32,901 bases of DNA from Spirochaetia bacterium (GCA_029857955.1 JAOUFY010000029.1:1-32901); one strand, 5' to 3'. Positions 17,523 through 26,957 are shown, counted from the first letter of the stretch. Notes: generated by a model not told the origin, from the sequence alone. Numbers and translations: made by a program.

Positions 17523-17610
17523 GGAGAGGTGTCAGAGTGGTCTAATGTGCTCGCTTGGAAAGCGTGTGTACGGCAACGTACCGGGGGTTCGAATCCCCCC
17601 TTCTCCGCCA
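17523..17610 (+). tRNA. tRNA-Ser (anticodon GGA)
   Basis: An 88-base tRNA with a 7-base acceptor stem (GGAGAGG with CTTCTCC, one G-U pair), discriminator G and a genomically encoded CCA (17608-17610). The T arm is GGGGG-TTCGAAT-CCCCC. The long variable arm (GTACGGCAACGTAC type) is diagnostic of a class II serine tRNA. The anticodon GGA is at 17557-17559 within TTGGAAA, reading UCC and UCU. The anticodon stem has one apparent U-U mismatch at pair 28-42 (CUCGC with GCGUG), an oddity for an otherwise standard molecule. Confidence 0.97.
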
Positions 17611-17656
17611 AATGAATTTTAGTTGACATTTTGATTTCGTTGTAATGCAGTAAACC

Positions 17657-18223
17657 GTGAAAATTTTTAACATAAAACTAATTCTTATTATATTACTTCC
17701 TCTAACCGGATTTTGCGCTTCAGGTCAGAGGAATGTATCAACTTTAGATAAACAAAGTTCACCTGTCGTAAAAAATAAATTCAATAAAGAAGTGGAAAAA
17801 TATTTTTCTCAGGAAGCAGTTGAAGATGAAGCTTTTCGAGTATTTGTATCTTCGGATGATTATTCATTAAAACAAACCGGCTTTTCGGAGTCTATGAAGA
17901 TCGTATCAGATGATTCGGGAAGAAATCCAATGGCTGAAGAAATAAAAGCGTACGATATGATTGATCTTTTTACTGAAGCAGTTTATAAAGTAGAATTATT
18001 TAAGGACTCCGGATTAATTTCACGTATTCGTCCGATTAGTCCTTCTGATATAAGCGAAATAAATAAAATTATCGCCGATGATATAACACGATTAAAATTT
18101 AGTTTTAAAGATAAAGATAAAATCGAGCCTTTAACCTTTAAAATTCGCTATGGCGTACGATTGCAAAAGAAAAAATCCAAAGAAGAAATTAAGAAAATAC
18201 TACAAGAAAATGTTCGTGAATAA
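17657..18223 (+). CDS. Small exported protein of unknown function
   Basis: A 188-residue protein beginning at GTG (17657). The first ~22 residues form a signal peptide: a basic start (MKIFNIK), a hydrophobic core, then LTGFCASG. A cysteine is present, but Phe at the -1 position departs from a normal lipobox, so it may be a secreted protein cut after CASG rather than a lipoprotein. The mature part is hydrophilic, mixed helix and strand, with no motif I recognise. A TTGACA lies at 17623-17628, but no convincing -10 stands at the right distance. The stop is 3 bases from the stop of the convergent 508-residue gene. Confidence 0.75.
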   Translation: MKIFNIKLILIILLPLTGFCASGQRNVSTLDKQSSPVVKNKFNKEVEKYFSQEAVEDEAFRVFVSSDDYSLKQTGFSESMKIVSDDSGRNPMAEEIKAYDMIDLFTEAVYKVELFKDSGLISRIRPISPSDISEINKIIADDITRLKFSFKDKDKIEPLTFKIRYGVRLQKKKSKEEIKKILQENVRE

Positions 18224-18226
18224 AAA

Positions 18227-19753
18227 TTAAAATCTATTCTGTGCCAGGTTTTTCGGCGGTTTATTTAAAGCTAAATATAAAAAATCCGTTCCCAGGAATC
18301 TATTGAATATACAATAAAATAAAAACGAAAGTTCCTTTTCTAAAAATGGTCCCAGGGTTTTATAATCTCTTGTATGATATGCCCTGGTCATTACAGGATC
18401 ATTGGTAATAGCCTGAAATATTCTATTTTGTTCGAGTTCCCATTGATGAGTAAAATTTGTAATAAGAATATTGTAATGATCCTTCGAGTTTCGTTCGGCG
18501 GAATTAATAAGTTTGAAAACATGGGCATCCCACCAGTCCTTTAAGGTGAATTTAATAAATTCAAAAGGTAGTTCGCGAGCCATATGATGGCGCCCCATAA
18601 ATCTATGAATAAATCCTGTATGCCCTTCTCTCAGGAATTGCATGAGGAGTTTTAAAAAAAACACAGGTCCAAAATGATACATAAAAAGTATTTTTTCTTT
18701 TGAGTTATAATTTTGCAGGTGAAATAAAATGCCATCTCGCGTGAAATCAAAATGCTCGTTTAAAAATCGTACATATTCTGAGAGATTGTTTGGACCTTTT
18801 GAACTTGAAATGAAATGTCTTATCATATCTTGCCGTAGAGATTTATTTTCCATTGTAAGATGTGTTTCCAGATAGACAGACTTATGGATTTTTTCTGTAT
18901 CAGATTTTACTCTACTTTCGTTTATGGAGAGTGTATAAAGGTAGGATTGATTAAACTGCATTATACCGCGGCTATCAAGAAAATAAGGATCTGAAATACA
19001 GGTATTATCGTTTACGGCAATTTCCTCTTCTCCAGATGTCGCAATTTCGTCATCAGGAATGATGTATTTATCCAGATCTTCCTGATATAGAGTTCCTAAA
19101 TTATAATTTAACAAGGATGTATAATTACCGGCGTAGTTTATTTTTTTGGCAGTTTCATAGTCACTTGGAAGTTTTAAAATATATTGAAGTCTTCTAATGA
19201 GCAGATCTGTTTTTTCACAAAGTTCAATACGAGGATAAATTTTAAAATCCAGGATTTGTTCAAGAAAAGCCTTTGTACTTTGTATTGGCTTAAATACTTC
19301 AAAAATATCTTTGAGTTGTTCCCAGTTTTCTTTTACATTTTTGTTAAAATTTCTAAGATGTTCATAAGATCGAATCATCTTTAAATAATTTAGCTTGATC
19401 TCATTTGATTCTTCGCCGGGAAAAACTGAATGATAAAAATGCGATGCATCCGCATTCATGTTGTGAGTTTCAAGCCTGGATTCAACCTGTGAATACAAAC
19501 GAACGATTTGCATTAACTCACGTTCAATTTCTTCGCTTTTTATATTGATAGAACTTCTCAGTTCTTGGGGAACATTGGATGAGTTTAAATATTGTCGAAA
19601 TGTATCGGCAGTTACAATATGTGATTGGAGCGGATTTAAATAACCTTTTTTAAAATCTTCTATTAATGGAGAGACTTCAAGCGAATTTTTTTCATCGATT
19701 CGGTTGTAGTTTACTTCAGGGGAGTAATAAAATTTACCTTCATCAAAAGCCAT
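18227..19753 (-). CDS. Hypothetical 508-residue protein coupled to the AsmA-like gene
   Basis: A soluble protein with no signal peptide or membrane helix and no motif I recognise. The N-terminal 200 residues are helical. There is an acidic insert near 235-255 (PDDEIATSGEEEIAVND). The C-terminal half is aromatic- and His-rich (FIHRFMGRHHMARELPFEF, DWWDAHVF). The start ATG lies 2 bases after the stop of the AsmA-like gene, so the two genes form an operon with coupled translation and probably act together. One guess is a cytoplasmic accessory factor for the AsmA-like protein, but nothing in the sequence proves it. Confidence 0.75.
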   Translation of the reverse strand: MAFDEGKFYYSPEVNYNRIDEKNSLEVSPLIEDFKKGYLNPLQSHIVTADTFRQYLNSSNVPQELRSSINIKSEEIERELMQIVRLYSQVESRLETHNMNADASHFYHSVFPGEESNEIKLNYLKMIRSYEHLRNFNKNVKENWEQLKDIFEVFKPIQSTKAFLEQILDFKIYPRIELCEKTDLLIRRLQYILKLPSDYETAKKINYAGNYTSLLNYNLGTLYQEDLDKYIIPDDEIATSGEEEIAVNDNTCISDPYFLDSRGIMQFNQSYLYTLSINESRVKSDTEKIHKSVYLETHLTMENKSLRQDMIRHFISSSKGPNNLSEYVRFLNEHFDFTRDGILFHLQNYNSKEKILFMYHFGPVFFLKLLMQFLREGHTGFIHRFMGRHHMARELPFEFIKFTLKDWWDAHVFKLINSAERNSKDHYNILITNFTHQWELEQNRIFQAITNDPVMTRAYHTRDYKTLGPFLEKELSFLFYCIFNRFLGTDFLYLALNKPPKNLAQNRF

Positions 19754-19755
19754 AA

Positions 19756-22700
19756 TTATTCATCTGTATTTTTATCGGTAGATTTATTACTTGAGCTCTT
19801 GTAGATTTTTACTTCTTCTCCCGCTTTTTGAAATAACTCTTCAATCGGTCTTCTGTTTTGTTCAATTTCATTACCTTCTAGACCGATGAAATTACCAATA
19901 CCGCCTTTAGTATATAAAATTTTAACATAGGCCAATCCTTCTTTAATTTCAAAGTCGAATTTGTGAACGATAGTCCATTCGTCTACCACAAGATTTATAA
20001 ATGCAGATGAATCAGGCATTACAATTCTCACTCCCTGTTGAGCAAATTGTTTTCCAATTTTATAAATCGATATATAGCCGCTTGTATCTGAAATTGGATT
20101 TTTAAGACTTGATGCGGTTAATAAGGCATCAGCGCTGATTTTTCCATCTTTAATCGAAGCTGCTTTTTCGAGAGGAATCAATTGCTTTAAATCCACATCT
20201 TTAATCTGCATCAGGGCTCTGTATTGCATATTAGATTTATCCCCGCTGCCTACATTAAAAATTGTATCCTGAAAGGCAACAAGTCCATTTAACATAAATA
20301 TTTGCATCATGGGCATTTCAAATACATTATTTTTATAACGCATTGCGGCGCTTAAACCAGAGAATCCTCCTCCAGGATAAATAATTTTCAATGGTTCCTT
20401 TAATCGAGTCGGGTTAGGTATTTCAACGGAATCAATGGTAAAATTAAATTTAAAATTTCCGGAAAAATTCTTTATAAGTCTTTCTTTATTGGCAGCTGTT
20501 AAATTAAGTATTTTTCTAAAACGAAGATTGTGTTCAAAAGGAAAGTCTACGTTGATATTGTTAACTCGTGTATAATTACCGTTGTCATAATATAAATTAT
20601 TTACTTTTAATTTTCCATTTACAAGATCGTCTTTAGCGTTTCCGCTGATGTCAAAAAAACCGGAGATGCTTTGTCCCTGAATAATTCTGGTTTTTTCTTC
20701 TTTGCCGAGTTTAAAAGAATATTTTATATCAGGTACCCATGATAATACTTTATCCTCTTTAATTTGACCATTTTTATCTTCAGTTATAATTTTACGATAC
20801 TCGTTTGATAAACTGCCATTAAGGTGGGCATCCAGTGCATTGTTTAAACCAGTTAAAGTCATTAATGGAACTTTTATTACATTTGCATCTTGAATGATTT
20901 TCGTTTTAAAAATAACATCATTAATATCCAGATCGTCTACATATAATCTGGTATTACTCTCAACGGCCATATAGGCGCCATTTTTTTGCAATATTGTATT
21001 TGAGGAAATGCGAACATCTTTCTTTGAGTTATCAACATAGGATTCTATCATTTCCTGATAAACACCGGGCAACGTTGGCTTTAAATTTTTAATATTGACC
21101 GACATTTCGTCCATATTTAATTTGGCATTTATAACATCGTGGATTTTCGATATGTCGAGAGACGCGTTTAAGCCGAATGCTTTTTTACTTTTTTCATTTT
21201 TTAAAAATAATGAGATTTCCGGTGAGCTTACGTTTACAGAATTAAAATCTTCGCCTGTGATGGTGATTAATGATTTTATAAAAAAATTCATTTGGTTTAT
21301 TCCGGAAATACCACGTCCTATGTAATACGCAAAACCTGGCGAACTAACTTCAATAGTAGAAACAAGGTTCTTTTGATTTCTTCCTTTGACTCGCATTTCC
21401 ACATTAAAAATCCCGTCAACTGAATCCGAACTAAATGCTCCAGGGTTAAAATTTTTAATATAAGCAAAGATATTTACGTTTTCATCGAGACTGTATTCAA
21501 CTTCTGCGCCTAGCGGAGAGCCGTTAAAAACTCCGCTCCAGAGAATTTTTGCTTTTCTAACATAAGGTACCAATGTATTTTTCAAGTTTTTATCAATAGT
21601 TGTTTTATAAAATAAATCCAGTGATTTGATATTTACAATTCGTTCGCCCATATCTACGTATATTTTATATAAACTTAGTTTTCCATCAAGCATTATACCA
21701 TTTAGCGGACCGGTGATGCTCAAAGGAGCCAGAGATATGTTGCCTTTAAATTCAAGATCATTATTTTCAGTAAATGCCTTAAAGTACGGGAAAAGTTTTC
21801 CAATGTCTATATCAGATTGGGTTACCTTTAGATTTAAACCTGTTTTTGAAGGATCCGCAGGGTTTTGAATGATACCTGTTAGATTGATCCATGTGTCGCT
21901 TAAAAAACCTAAACGAAAAAATTCAAGAGCCATTTTATCAGTAGTCGGCTCATATTTGATGTCATAGTCCATGCTAAAATTCAAGGGAAGTAAATGTTTA
22001 CCCTTATATTCAACAGGGATATTCTGGTGACCTACGATTAATTTTGAATAAAAACCTTCTTTCTTGAGGTTACTGTCGAAAGTTAAAAGCCAGTGAAGGT
22101 CAAGAGGAGATTTGACTCGTGTGTTTTGATTTTTGTAATAAATATCTATGGTTTTGTTTGGGTCAAGGTTTACAACGATTGATTTAAAAATATTTGCGGC
22201 ATCAACTGAGTATGGAATATAACTGAATTTATTAGTAATAAGATATGTTCTTAATGTAAAATTTTTCAATCCGGCTTCTAAAGTATCATGATCACCTTGA
22301 TTGAGATCTGTAATAGTTAACGTAAAATTTTGAAGAACAAATTTAACAAAACCGCGTATTTGCACCGGTAATGAGAATCCAGAGCTTTTATTACCTTCAG
22401 GTTTATCTATTTTATCTTCTGCGGGTTTATCGGATTTTTTTATCAGGGTTGAGAAGTTCCAGATTTCATCTTTGTGATATAAATACACTTTTGGATTATA
22501 AAGACCTATTTCATGAAATCCGAAATCACCTGCAAAAAAACCATATACGCTGTAATACAGATTTAAACGTTCCATTTTTAATATTGGCAGAGAATCGAAG
22601 TCTTGACCGGATTTAATTTCGATATTTTCAATTGAAAATCCACGGAATAATGAAGATTTTACAACATGCAGATTTATCTTGCCGTTGGTTTGTTTTTCGA

Positions 22701-22827
22701 ATTGACTTTTTACAATTTTTTCAAATACAGACGGTAAAAAAATAATATTATAAGCAATAATTAACAATACAAAAAGAAATAATGCCCCGATTTTAATATA
22801 TTTCCACGGGTTGCTGCGATTTAACAT
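19756..22827 (-). CDS. AsmA-like inner-membrane-anchored periplasmic protein
   Basis: A 1023-residue protein with one N-terminal transmembrane helix (about 11-32, GALFLFVLLIIAYNIIF), then a long stretch of short beta strands typical of the AsmA/TamB/YhdP bridge-like lipid-transfer superfamily. Visible hallmarks are the early 'HVVKSSLFRGFSIENIEI' segment with 'LKMERLNLYYSV' following, repeated strand-rich blocks, and a late 'KDGKISADALLTASSLKNPI' region. Family proteins bridge inner and outer membranes and influence phospholipid or envelope homeostasis; for this protein that role is inferred. I chose the ATG at 22827 because AAAAAGGAAA lies 6 bases upstream, one of the few good Shine-Dalgarno sites here; the frame is open to another ATG at 22866 (13 more residues). 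It is the first gene of a two-gene operon. Confidence 0.78.
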   Translation of the reverse strand: MLNRSNPWKYIKIGALFLFVLLIIAYNIIFLPSVFEKIVKSQFEKQTNGKINLHVVKSSLFRGFSIENIEIKSGQDFDSLPILKMERLNLYYSVYGFFAGDFGFHEIGLYNPKVYLYHKDEIWNFSTLIKKSDKPAEDKIDKPEGNKSSGFSLPVQIRGFVKFVLQNFTLTITDLNQGDHDTLEAGLKNFTLRTYLITNKFSYIPYSVDAANIFKSIVVNLDPNKTIDIYYKNQNTRVKSPLDLHWLLTFDSNLKKEGFYSKLIVGHQNIPVEYKGKHLLPLNFSMDYDIKYEPTTDKMALEFFRLGFLSDTWINLTGIIQNPADPSKTGLNLKVTQSDIDIGKLFPYFKAFTENNDLEFKGNISLAPLSITGPLNGIMLDGKLSLYKIYVDMGERIVNIKSLDLFYKTTIDKNLKNTLVPYVRKAKILWSGVFNGSPLGAEVEYSLDENVNIFAYIKNFNPGAFSSDSVDGIFNVEMRVKGRNQKNLVSTIEVSSPGFAYYIGRGISGINQMNFFIKSLITITGEDFNSVNVSSPEISLFLKNEKSKKAFGLNASLDISKIHDVINAKLNMDEMSVNIKNLKPTLPGVYQEMIESYVDNSKKDVRISSNTILQKNGAYMAVESNTRLYVDDLDINDVIFKTKIIQDANVIKVPLMTLTGLNNALDAHLNGSLSNEYRKIITEDKNGQIKEDKVLSWVPDIKYSFKLGKEEKTRIIQGQSISGFFDISGNAKDDLVNGKLKVNNLYYDNGNYTRVNNINVDFPFEHNLRFRKILNLTAANKERLIKNFSGNFKFNFTIDSVEIPNPTRLKEPLKIIYPGGGFSGLSAAMRYKNNVFEMPMMQIFMLNGLVAFQDTIFNVGSGDKSNMQYRALMQIKDVDLKQLIPLEKAASIKDGKISADALLTASSLKNPISDTSGYISIYKIGKQFAQQGVRIVMPDSSAFINLVVDEWTIVHKFDFEIKEGLAYVKILYTKGGIGNFIGLEGNEIEQNRRPIEELFQKAGEEVKIYKSSSNKSTDKNTDE

Positions 22828-22955
22828 TTGATTTCCTTTTTCAAGCAATCCCTTTTTGTTGATCATATTATTTGTTCAATGAAGAAATTGTAGATACAAA
22901 TAAAAGTGTTTTTTAGTAAATTTTATATTAAAAAAAGAAAAGTTTATTTTTAACA

Positions 22956-22986
22956 TTAAAACCATTAAATGAAAATTTTGGTTTAA
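22956..22986 (-). other. AT-rich inverted repeat, weak terminator candidate
   Basis: On the - strand TTAAACCA (22986-22979) can pair with TGGTTTTAA (22964-22956) with one bulged T and a 14-base loop. It lies 69 bases beyond the stop of the RNase Z-like gene. Stem stability is low and the tail is not a clean T-run, so termination is uncertain. The rest of the 188- to 227-base interval between the two leftward genes is plain AT-rich DNA, presumably holding the AsmA operon promoter. Confidence 0.25.
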
Positions 22987-23054
22987 ACAGTTAAAAATTA
23001 ATATAAATGTTTGTTTGAAGATGTATTTTTCAGCCATCATTAGTTGTGTAATAT

Positions 23055-23873
23055 TTATTCAACGTAAATAAATTTTTCCTGTAATTTTGCAGAAAATCTT
23101 TTTTGTAAAACAGAACGTATGTAGTATGGCGAATATCTTCGCGATAAATGTACTAAAACTACTTTCTCATTTTCAAAAAGGTCCGCATTTTCAATGATTT
23201 CATCTAAATGAGTATGCCCCCATTTTCGCGCCCGCTCGACGTCTCGTTTATCGTCGATGTAGGTACACTCCATAAATAAAACGGTTGCTTTTCGCATCAA
23301 TTCGTTATTTTTAATAATTTCTATGGTGCTGTCGCCTGAATATGCAAACAAGGGCTGTTTAACTATATTAAAAAGATTTTCAATTTGCCGCCGATGTGCA
23401 ATTTCTTTTCCCGATAAATTTAAAAATTCTGTTTTTAGTTTTGTTACTGTTTTTACAACAACATAGCCATGAGCGTTAACGCGATGAATGGCAGAAATGG
23501 GAACCACATTTAAATCTTTTGAAATTTCTACGTTGTCTCCTGGCTGCAGTCCTGTTAAATTTGATTTGTAATCGAATTCTTCAATCTGTTGCCATAACTG
23601 GGTAATTTTTTTTAATGGTTTTAAAATTTTATGAGGAACGTACATGACTCCAGGTCCAAGATTTTTCAGTGATCTCTGGCTGAAATAGTATGCGATTCCG
23701 GATGCATGGTCAAGATGCCCGTGTGAAACAAATACAGACGGTATATCGACAAGTTCAACCGGACACCTGCCTACATCGAAGGCAATTTTTAAGTCAGGCA
23801 ATATATAGCAGGATTCAATACCGCCTGTACTTTTAAACATGACTTTTATACTTTTATACTCGAAATTTTTCAT
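23055..23873 (-). CDS. Metallo-beta-lactamase-fold hydrolase, ribonuclease Z-like
   Basis: A 272-residue protein with a single MBL domain. The zinc-binding signature HGHLDH is at 51-56 in VFVSHGHLDHASGI. Further ligands are probably H130 or H135 (SAIHRVNAHG), D181 (YSGDS), H220/H222 (WGHTHLDE) and H242 (VHLSRRYS). The order and the C-terminal HLSxRYS resemble tRNase Z and its plant-type relatives more than beta-lactamases. If it is RNase Z it would trim tRNA 3' trailers, but the tRNA seen here encodes its own CCA, so another phosphodiesterase role is possible. The flexible exosite arm of long-known RNase Z is not obvious. It follows the HPPK-PanB gene by 50 bases on the same strand and may share its transcript. 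Confidence 0.8.
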   Translation of the reverse strand: MKNFEYKSIKVMFKSTGGIESCYILPDLKIAFDVGRCPVELVDIPSVFVSHGHLDHASGIAYYFSQRSLKNLGPGVMYVPHKILKPLKKITQLWQQIEEFDYKSNLTGLQPGDNVEISKDLNVVPISAIHRVNAHGYVVVKTVTKLKTEFLNLSGKEIAHRRQIENLFNIVKQPLFAYSGDSTIEIIKNNELMRKATVLFMECTYIDDKRDVERARKWGHTHLDEIIENADLFENEKVVLVHLSRRYSPYYIRSVLQKRFSAKLQEKFIYVE

Positions 23874-23923
23874 GTTAGTATTTTTAAATTTTCAACAGGC
23901 ATCGTTAAATTGAGAAATTATAA

Positions 23924-25183
23924 TTATTTTTCATCGATAAAGAAAGATTCATTTTTTGAGGGATAGTTTTGTGACCTTACATCTTTTGAGTAATTTTCAA
24001 TTGCATTTACAGCTTCTGTGTGCATATCCATGTACTTGCGAAGAAATTTCGGCGAAAATTCGGCATCAAATCCCAGCAGATCATTGATTACCAGAACCTG
24101 ACCATCAACCTCTGGGCCGGCCCCGATACCAATGACAGGAATTTCTAAAGCCTTTGATAATTTGGCCCCCAATTCAGCAGGTATTAATTCAGCCAGAAGT
24201 GCAAATACACCAAGATCTTGCAGAGCTTTTGCTTCTTCAAATAGTTTTTTTTGAGAGGCATCATCTTTTGCCTGTAATTTATTGCCGCCGGTTTTTAATG
24301 TCGACTGCGGCATTAAACCAAGATGACCCATAACAGGAATTCCTGCTCTTATTATTTTTTTATATACATCGCTAAACTCTACACCGCCTTCAAGTTTTAG
24401 CGCATTGGCGCCGGTCTCTTGAATGATTCGACCGGCATTTCTTACGGCTTCGTCAGAATTGATCTGGTAGCTTAAAAATGGCATATCAATGATGATGAAT
24501 TTGTCAGGCGCAGCTTTTTTAACAGCTTTTCCATGATAGATCATTTGATCGACAGTAACCCCGATGGTTGAGCCATTTCCCTGGATGACATTGCCAAGAG
24601 AGTCGCCGACGAGCAATACATCAACGGAAGTTCTTGAAAGAATTTTAGCCATCGAATAATCATATGCGGTTAAAAAAACAATTTTTTGTTTTTCAATTTT
24701 TCTGGGAATAAAATCCAGTATTGTTTTAATGGGTTTTACATTCATACTTGTGTAATATGACGACTGCGGTGAATCAAAAGGTATCAATTGGGCTAGAATT
24801 TCAATTACCCAGCTTCGGGAATTATTCCCTGCATGCGGAATCTGCAATCGTTCACTGCGGTATTCTCCGGTAGACCACCATACTATGTCAATGTCTATTT
24901 CACGCGGTCCAAAACGATATGTTGTGGATCTTTTCAGGGTTTGTTCAACTTGTTTGGATATATTTAACAATTCTTCCGGTGAAAAATCTGTGTTGATGAA
25001 AATACCTTTGTTGATAAAATCGGGCTGGTCTTTAACAATTGCCGCTTCAGTGTATAAAAATTCACTTTCTTTTAATAACGTTATGCGTTCATTTTGCAGT
25101 AACCGAATTGCTTCAGAAATATTTTTCTTTTTATCGCCAAGGTTTGCGCCCAAGACAATGATATATTGATGTGTAAATTTCAT
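23924..25183 (-). CDS. folK/panB: HPPK-PanB fusion: folate pyrophosphokinase joined to ketopantoate hydroxymethyltransferase
   Basis: A 419-residue fusion. Residues 1-140 are HPPK (FolK), which transfers pyrophosphate from ATP to hydroxymethyl-dihydropterin: the N-terminal ILGANLGDKKKNI type motif reads IVLGANLGDK, and GPREIDIDIVWW carries the Mg-binding D97 and D99. From M147 the protein is a full-length PanB, which makes ketopantoate using 5,10-methylene-tetrahydrofolate: VGDSLG (D194), IIDMPF (D233), ALKLEGG (K263, E265), VMGHLGLMPQS, AELIPAELG (E332) and IGIGAGPEVDGQVLV. The two halves are in one frame with no internal stop. No Shine-Dalgarno precedes M147, so separate translation of PanB is not favoured. 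The link is metabolically sensible, because HPPK helps make the folate that PanB consumes. Confidence 0.93.
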   Translation of the reverse strand: MKFTHQYIIVLGANLGDKKKNISEAIRLLQNERITLLKESEFLYTEAAIVKDQPDFINKGIFINTDFSPEELLNISKQVEQTLKRSTTYRFGPREIDIDIVWWSTGEYRSERLQIPHAGNNSRSWVIEILAQLIPFDSPQSSYYTSMNVKPIKTILDFIPRKIEKQKIVFLTAYDYSMAKILSRTSVDVLLVGDSLGNVIQGNGSTIGVTVDQMIYHGKAVKKAAPDKFIIIDMPFLSYQINSDEAVRNAGRIIQETGANALKLEGGVEFSDVYKKIIRAGIPVMGHLGLMPQSTLKTGGNKLQAKDDASQKKLFEEAKALQDLGVFALLAELIPAELGAKLSKALEIPVIGIGAGPEVDGQVLVINDLLGFDAEFSPKFLRKYMDMHTEAVNAIENYSKDVRSQNYPSKNESFFIDEK

Positions 25184-25299
25184 ATTTTAAAAAAAAGGGG
25201 GAATGATTAATAAAAATGAAATGTATAATAAGTCCTTAATTGGTAAAAATCATTTTTAAATATAACTTTATTCTGCAAAATCTTTTTTGCCGGCAAATG

Positions 25300-26016
25300 T
25301 TATTTCTTTACGGAACTTAAAAAATCTGCGACAGTTTTTTGTTTATCTTTTATACTGGCAATATGTTTTGAAATTATTTGCTCATAATCTAATTTACCAG
25401 TTTGAATTTCAAATCGCGTGGTTTCAAGGGGACCAAGATCGAGATCAAAATTATATTCTCCGGCTCTTTCTGCATATTCACGAGCTTTTTTCCAGTAAGG
25501 GATAGCCTGATTGTAATAAACTTCAGCTTCAGCAAATGATCCTTTGAGTTCATCGGCAAAATCAAGGTTATAATAGTATAAATGTCGTTTATCGTATAAT
25601 GACCCTATGTGTAGATACGATCTCATGATCATAAGATTTATGTGCATAAACATTAAAAGTCGATATTTATGATATTGTTCCTTATTTTCGATTTTGCAAA
25701 GAGCCTGTGCGGGATGTCTAAACCTCACCACTAGAGCAGTTTTTAAAAAATCAATGTTACGACGTGCAATCGCTTCATCATTTGCTGAATTTAAAGCGTA
25801 TAATAAAAAATAGTCTTCAACGTTTCGCGGACGCCATTGATGTAATTGTTTTGGAATCCAGTCTGAAAATTTTGTGTAAAGTTCAGATTGATCATAATCA
25901 TAGTTATAACGCCATGTGGGTAATCTAGTCTCATTCATTGCCACAATAGACTGGCTTAATATGACGGAGGCACAAATCCATGTACAAATGGTGACGCCTG
26001 TATTAAGTTTCTTCAC
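25300..26016 (-). CDS. Exported 238-residue protein of unknown function
   Basis: The gene begins at GTG (26016), coding a typical signal peptide (MKKLNTG, hydrophobic TICTWICASVILSQSIVA, cut probably near residue 26). Starting at the next Met would remove the signal, which supports the GTG. The mature protein is helical and rich in Tyr, Arg and Asp. Repeated helix pairs (SFAEAEVYYNQAIPYWKKAREYAERAGEYNFD, residues about 155-186) look like a TPR-type helical hairpin. No family is recognised. It is divergent from the aldolase gene (137 bases between) and lies 116 bases upstream of the HPPK-PanB gene on the same strand; that interval shows only an A8G5 tract and a TTTGCCGGCAAA palindrome. Confidence 0.72.
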   Translation of the reverse strand: MKKLNTGVTICTWICASVILSQSIVAMNETRLPTWRYNYDYDQSELYTKFSDWIPKQLHQWRPRNVEDYFLLYALNSANDEAIARRNIDFLKTALVVRFRHPAQALCKIENKEQYHKYRLLMFMHINLMIMRSYLHIGSLYDKRHLYYYNLDFADELKGSFAEAEVYYNQAIPYWKKAREYAERAGEYNFDLDLGPLETTRFEIQTGKLDYEQIISKHIASIKDKQKTVADFLSSVKK

Positions 26017-26153
26017 GTTTTATTATTATCGGGTATCAGTTGATATTGATAGAGTATAAAAAAGGGAGTGGGTAGATTTGATGACAAATTTCAGACTCGT
26101 TAACATGGTAAATAAATACTTTCGAAAAAATAAATTATTGCCGAAAATTACAC

Positions 26154-26957
26154 ATGGAAACCAAAGCTGCAATCTTAAAAAATTTACAAGAAAAATTGAA
26201 GATCTTAAACGAAAGTCATCATGTGCTGGGTTTAAAAACCGGTACCGAAGTCGAAGACATGGGCTTTGATGAAATAGGTTTTATAAAAGCCATTGCCGGC
26301 AATTTACCGCTTACTGTTAAAATAGGCGGACCAGAGGCTAGAAATGATATTCGTCAATGTATAAAAATTGGTGTAGATATTATTTTAGCGCCTATGGTAG
26401 AGACTGTTTATGCTTTAACAAACTTTGTAAAAACGGTCGAAAGTATAGTTGAAGAAATGAATGTCGGTTTGCCAAAACTTGCTGTAAATATTGAATCAAA
26501 AACTGCCGTTAAAAATCTTGATGAAATGCTGCACAGTAAATCGGTCAGTCGTCTTTATCAGGCTACAATTGGGCGAAGTGATTTGTCAAAAAGTATGCAT
26601 CTCTCTGTTGATGATGCTGAAGTGATTAATTCTGCACGGCAGGCGATTAAAAAATTAAATCGTCATGGTCTTGTGACTTCAGTTGGCGGCGGAATCACCA
26701 TGGAAAACATCAGCTCCATGATTCTTGAAATGCCTATGAATAAAATCAACACAAGGCATGTAGTTTTTAGCAATACCAGAGCATTTCAAAAAAACCCTGC
26801 TAAACATTTGTTTCATGCAATGATGTTTGAGAAATTTCTTTATCAGAGTCTTGCCCTGATTTTTCCTGAAAGAACTGCTTTTTACAGAAAACGAGAAAAC
26901 GTAATCACCGTTCGAATGGGCAACATCACATTGATCGAAAAATTTGCAGGGGGGTAG
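26154..26957 (+). CDS. HpcH/HpaI-type aldolase (citrate lyase beta-like TIM barrel)
   Basis: A 267-residue single-domain protein. The family pattern is visible in order: VLGLKTGTEVEDM, VKIGGPEAR (56-63), DIILAPMVET (75-84), the metal-binding Glu in AVNIESKTAV (E114) and the metal-binding Asp in IGRSDLSKSM (D143), then VGGGIT. Members cleave or form C-C bonds of 2-keto acids or acyl-CoA hydroxy acids with a divalent metal. The Pro-Met-Val-Glu segment fits this group, but the substrate cannot be deduced. The gene stands alone: upstream is a divergent exported protein, downstream a convergent SDR. No good Shine-Dalgarno site precedes the ATG. Confidence 0.8.
   Translation: METKAAILKNLQEKLKILNESHHVLGLKTGTEVEDMGFDEIGFIKAIAGNLPLTVKIGGPEARNDIRQCIKIGVDIILAPMVETVYALTNFVKTVESIVEEMNVGLPKLAVNIESKTAVKNLDEMLHSKSVSRLYQATIGRSDLSKSMHLSVDDAEVINSARQAIKKLNRHGLVTSVGGGITMENISSMILEMPMNKINTRHVVFSNTRAFQKNPAKHLFHAMMFEKFLYQSLALIFPERTAFYRKRENVITVRMGNITLIEKFAGG

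Noticed and set aside
17623-17651. TTGACA upstream of the exported-protein gene as a promoter
   Set aside because: The -35 is perfect, but at 15-18 bases spacing only TGCAGT-like sequence is found; TGTAAT at 17641 is only 12 bases away.
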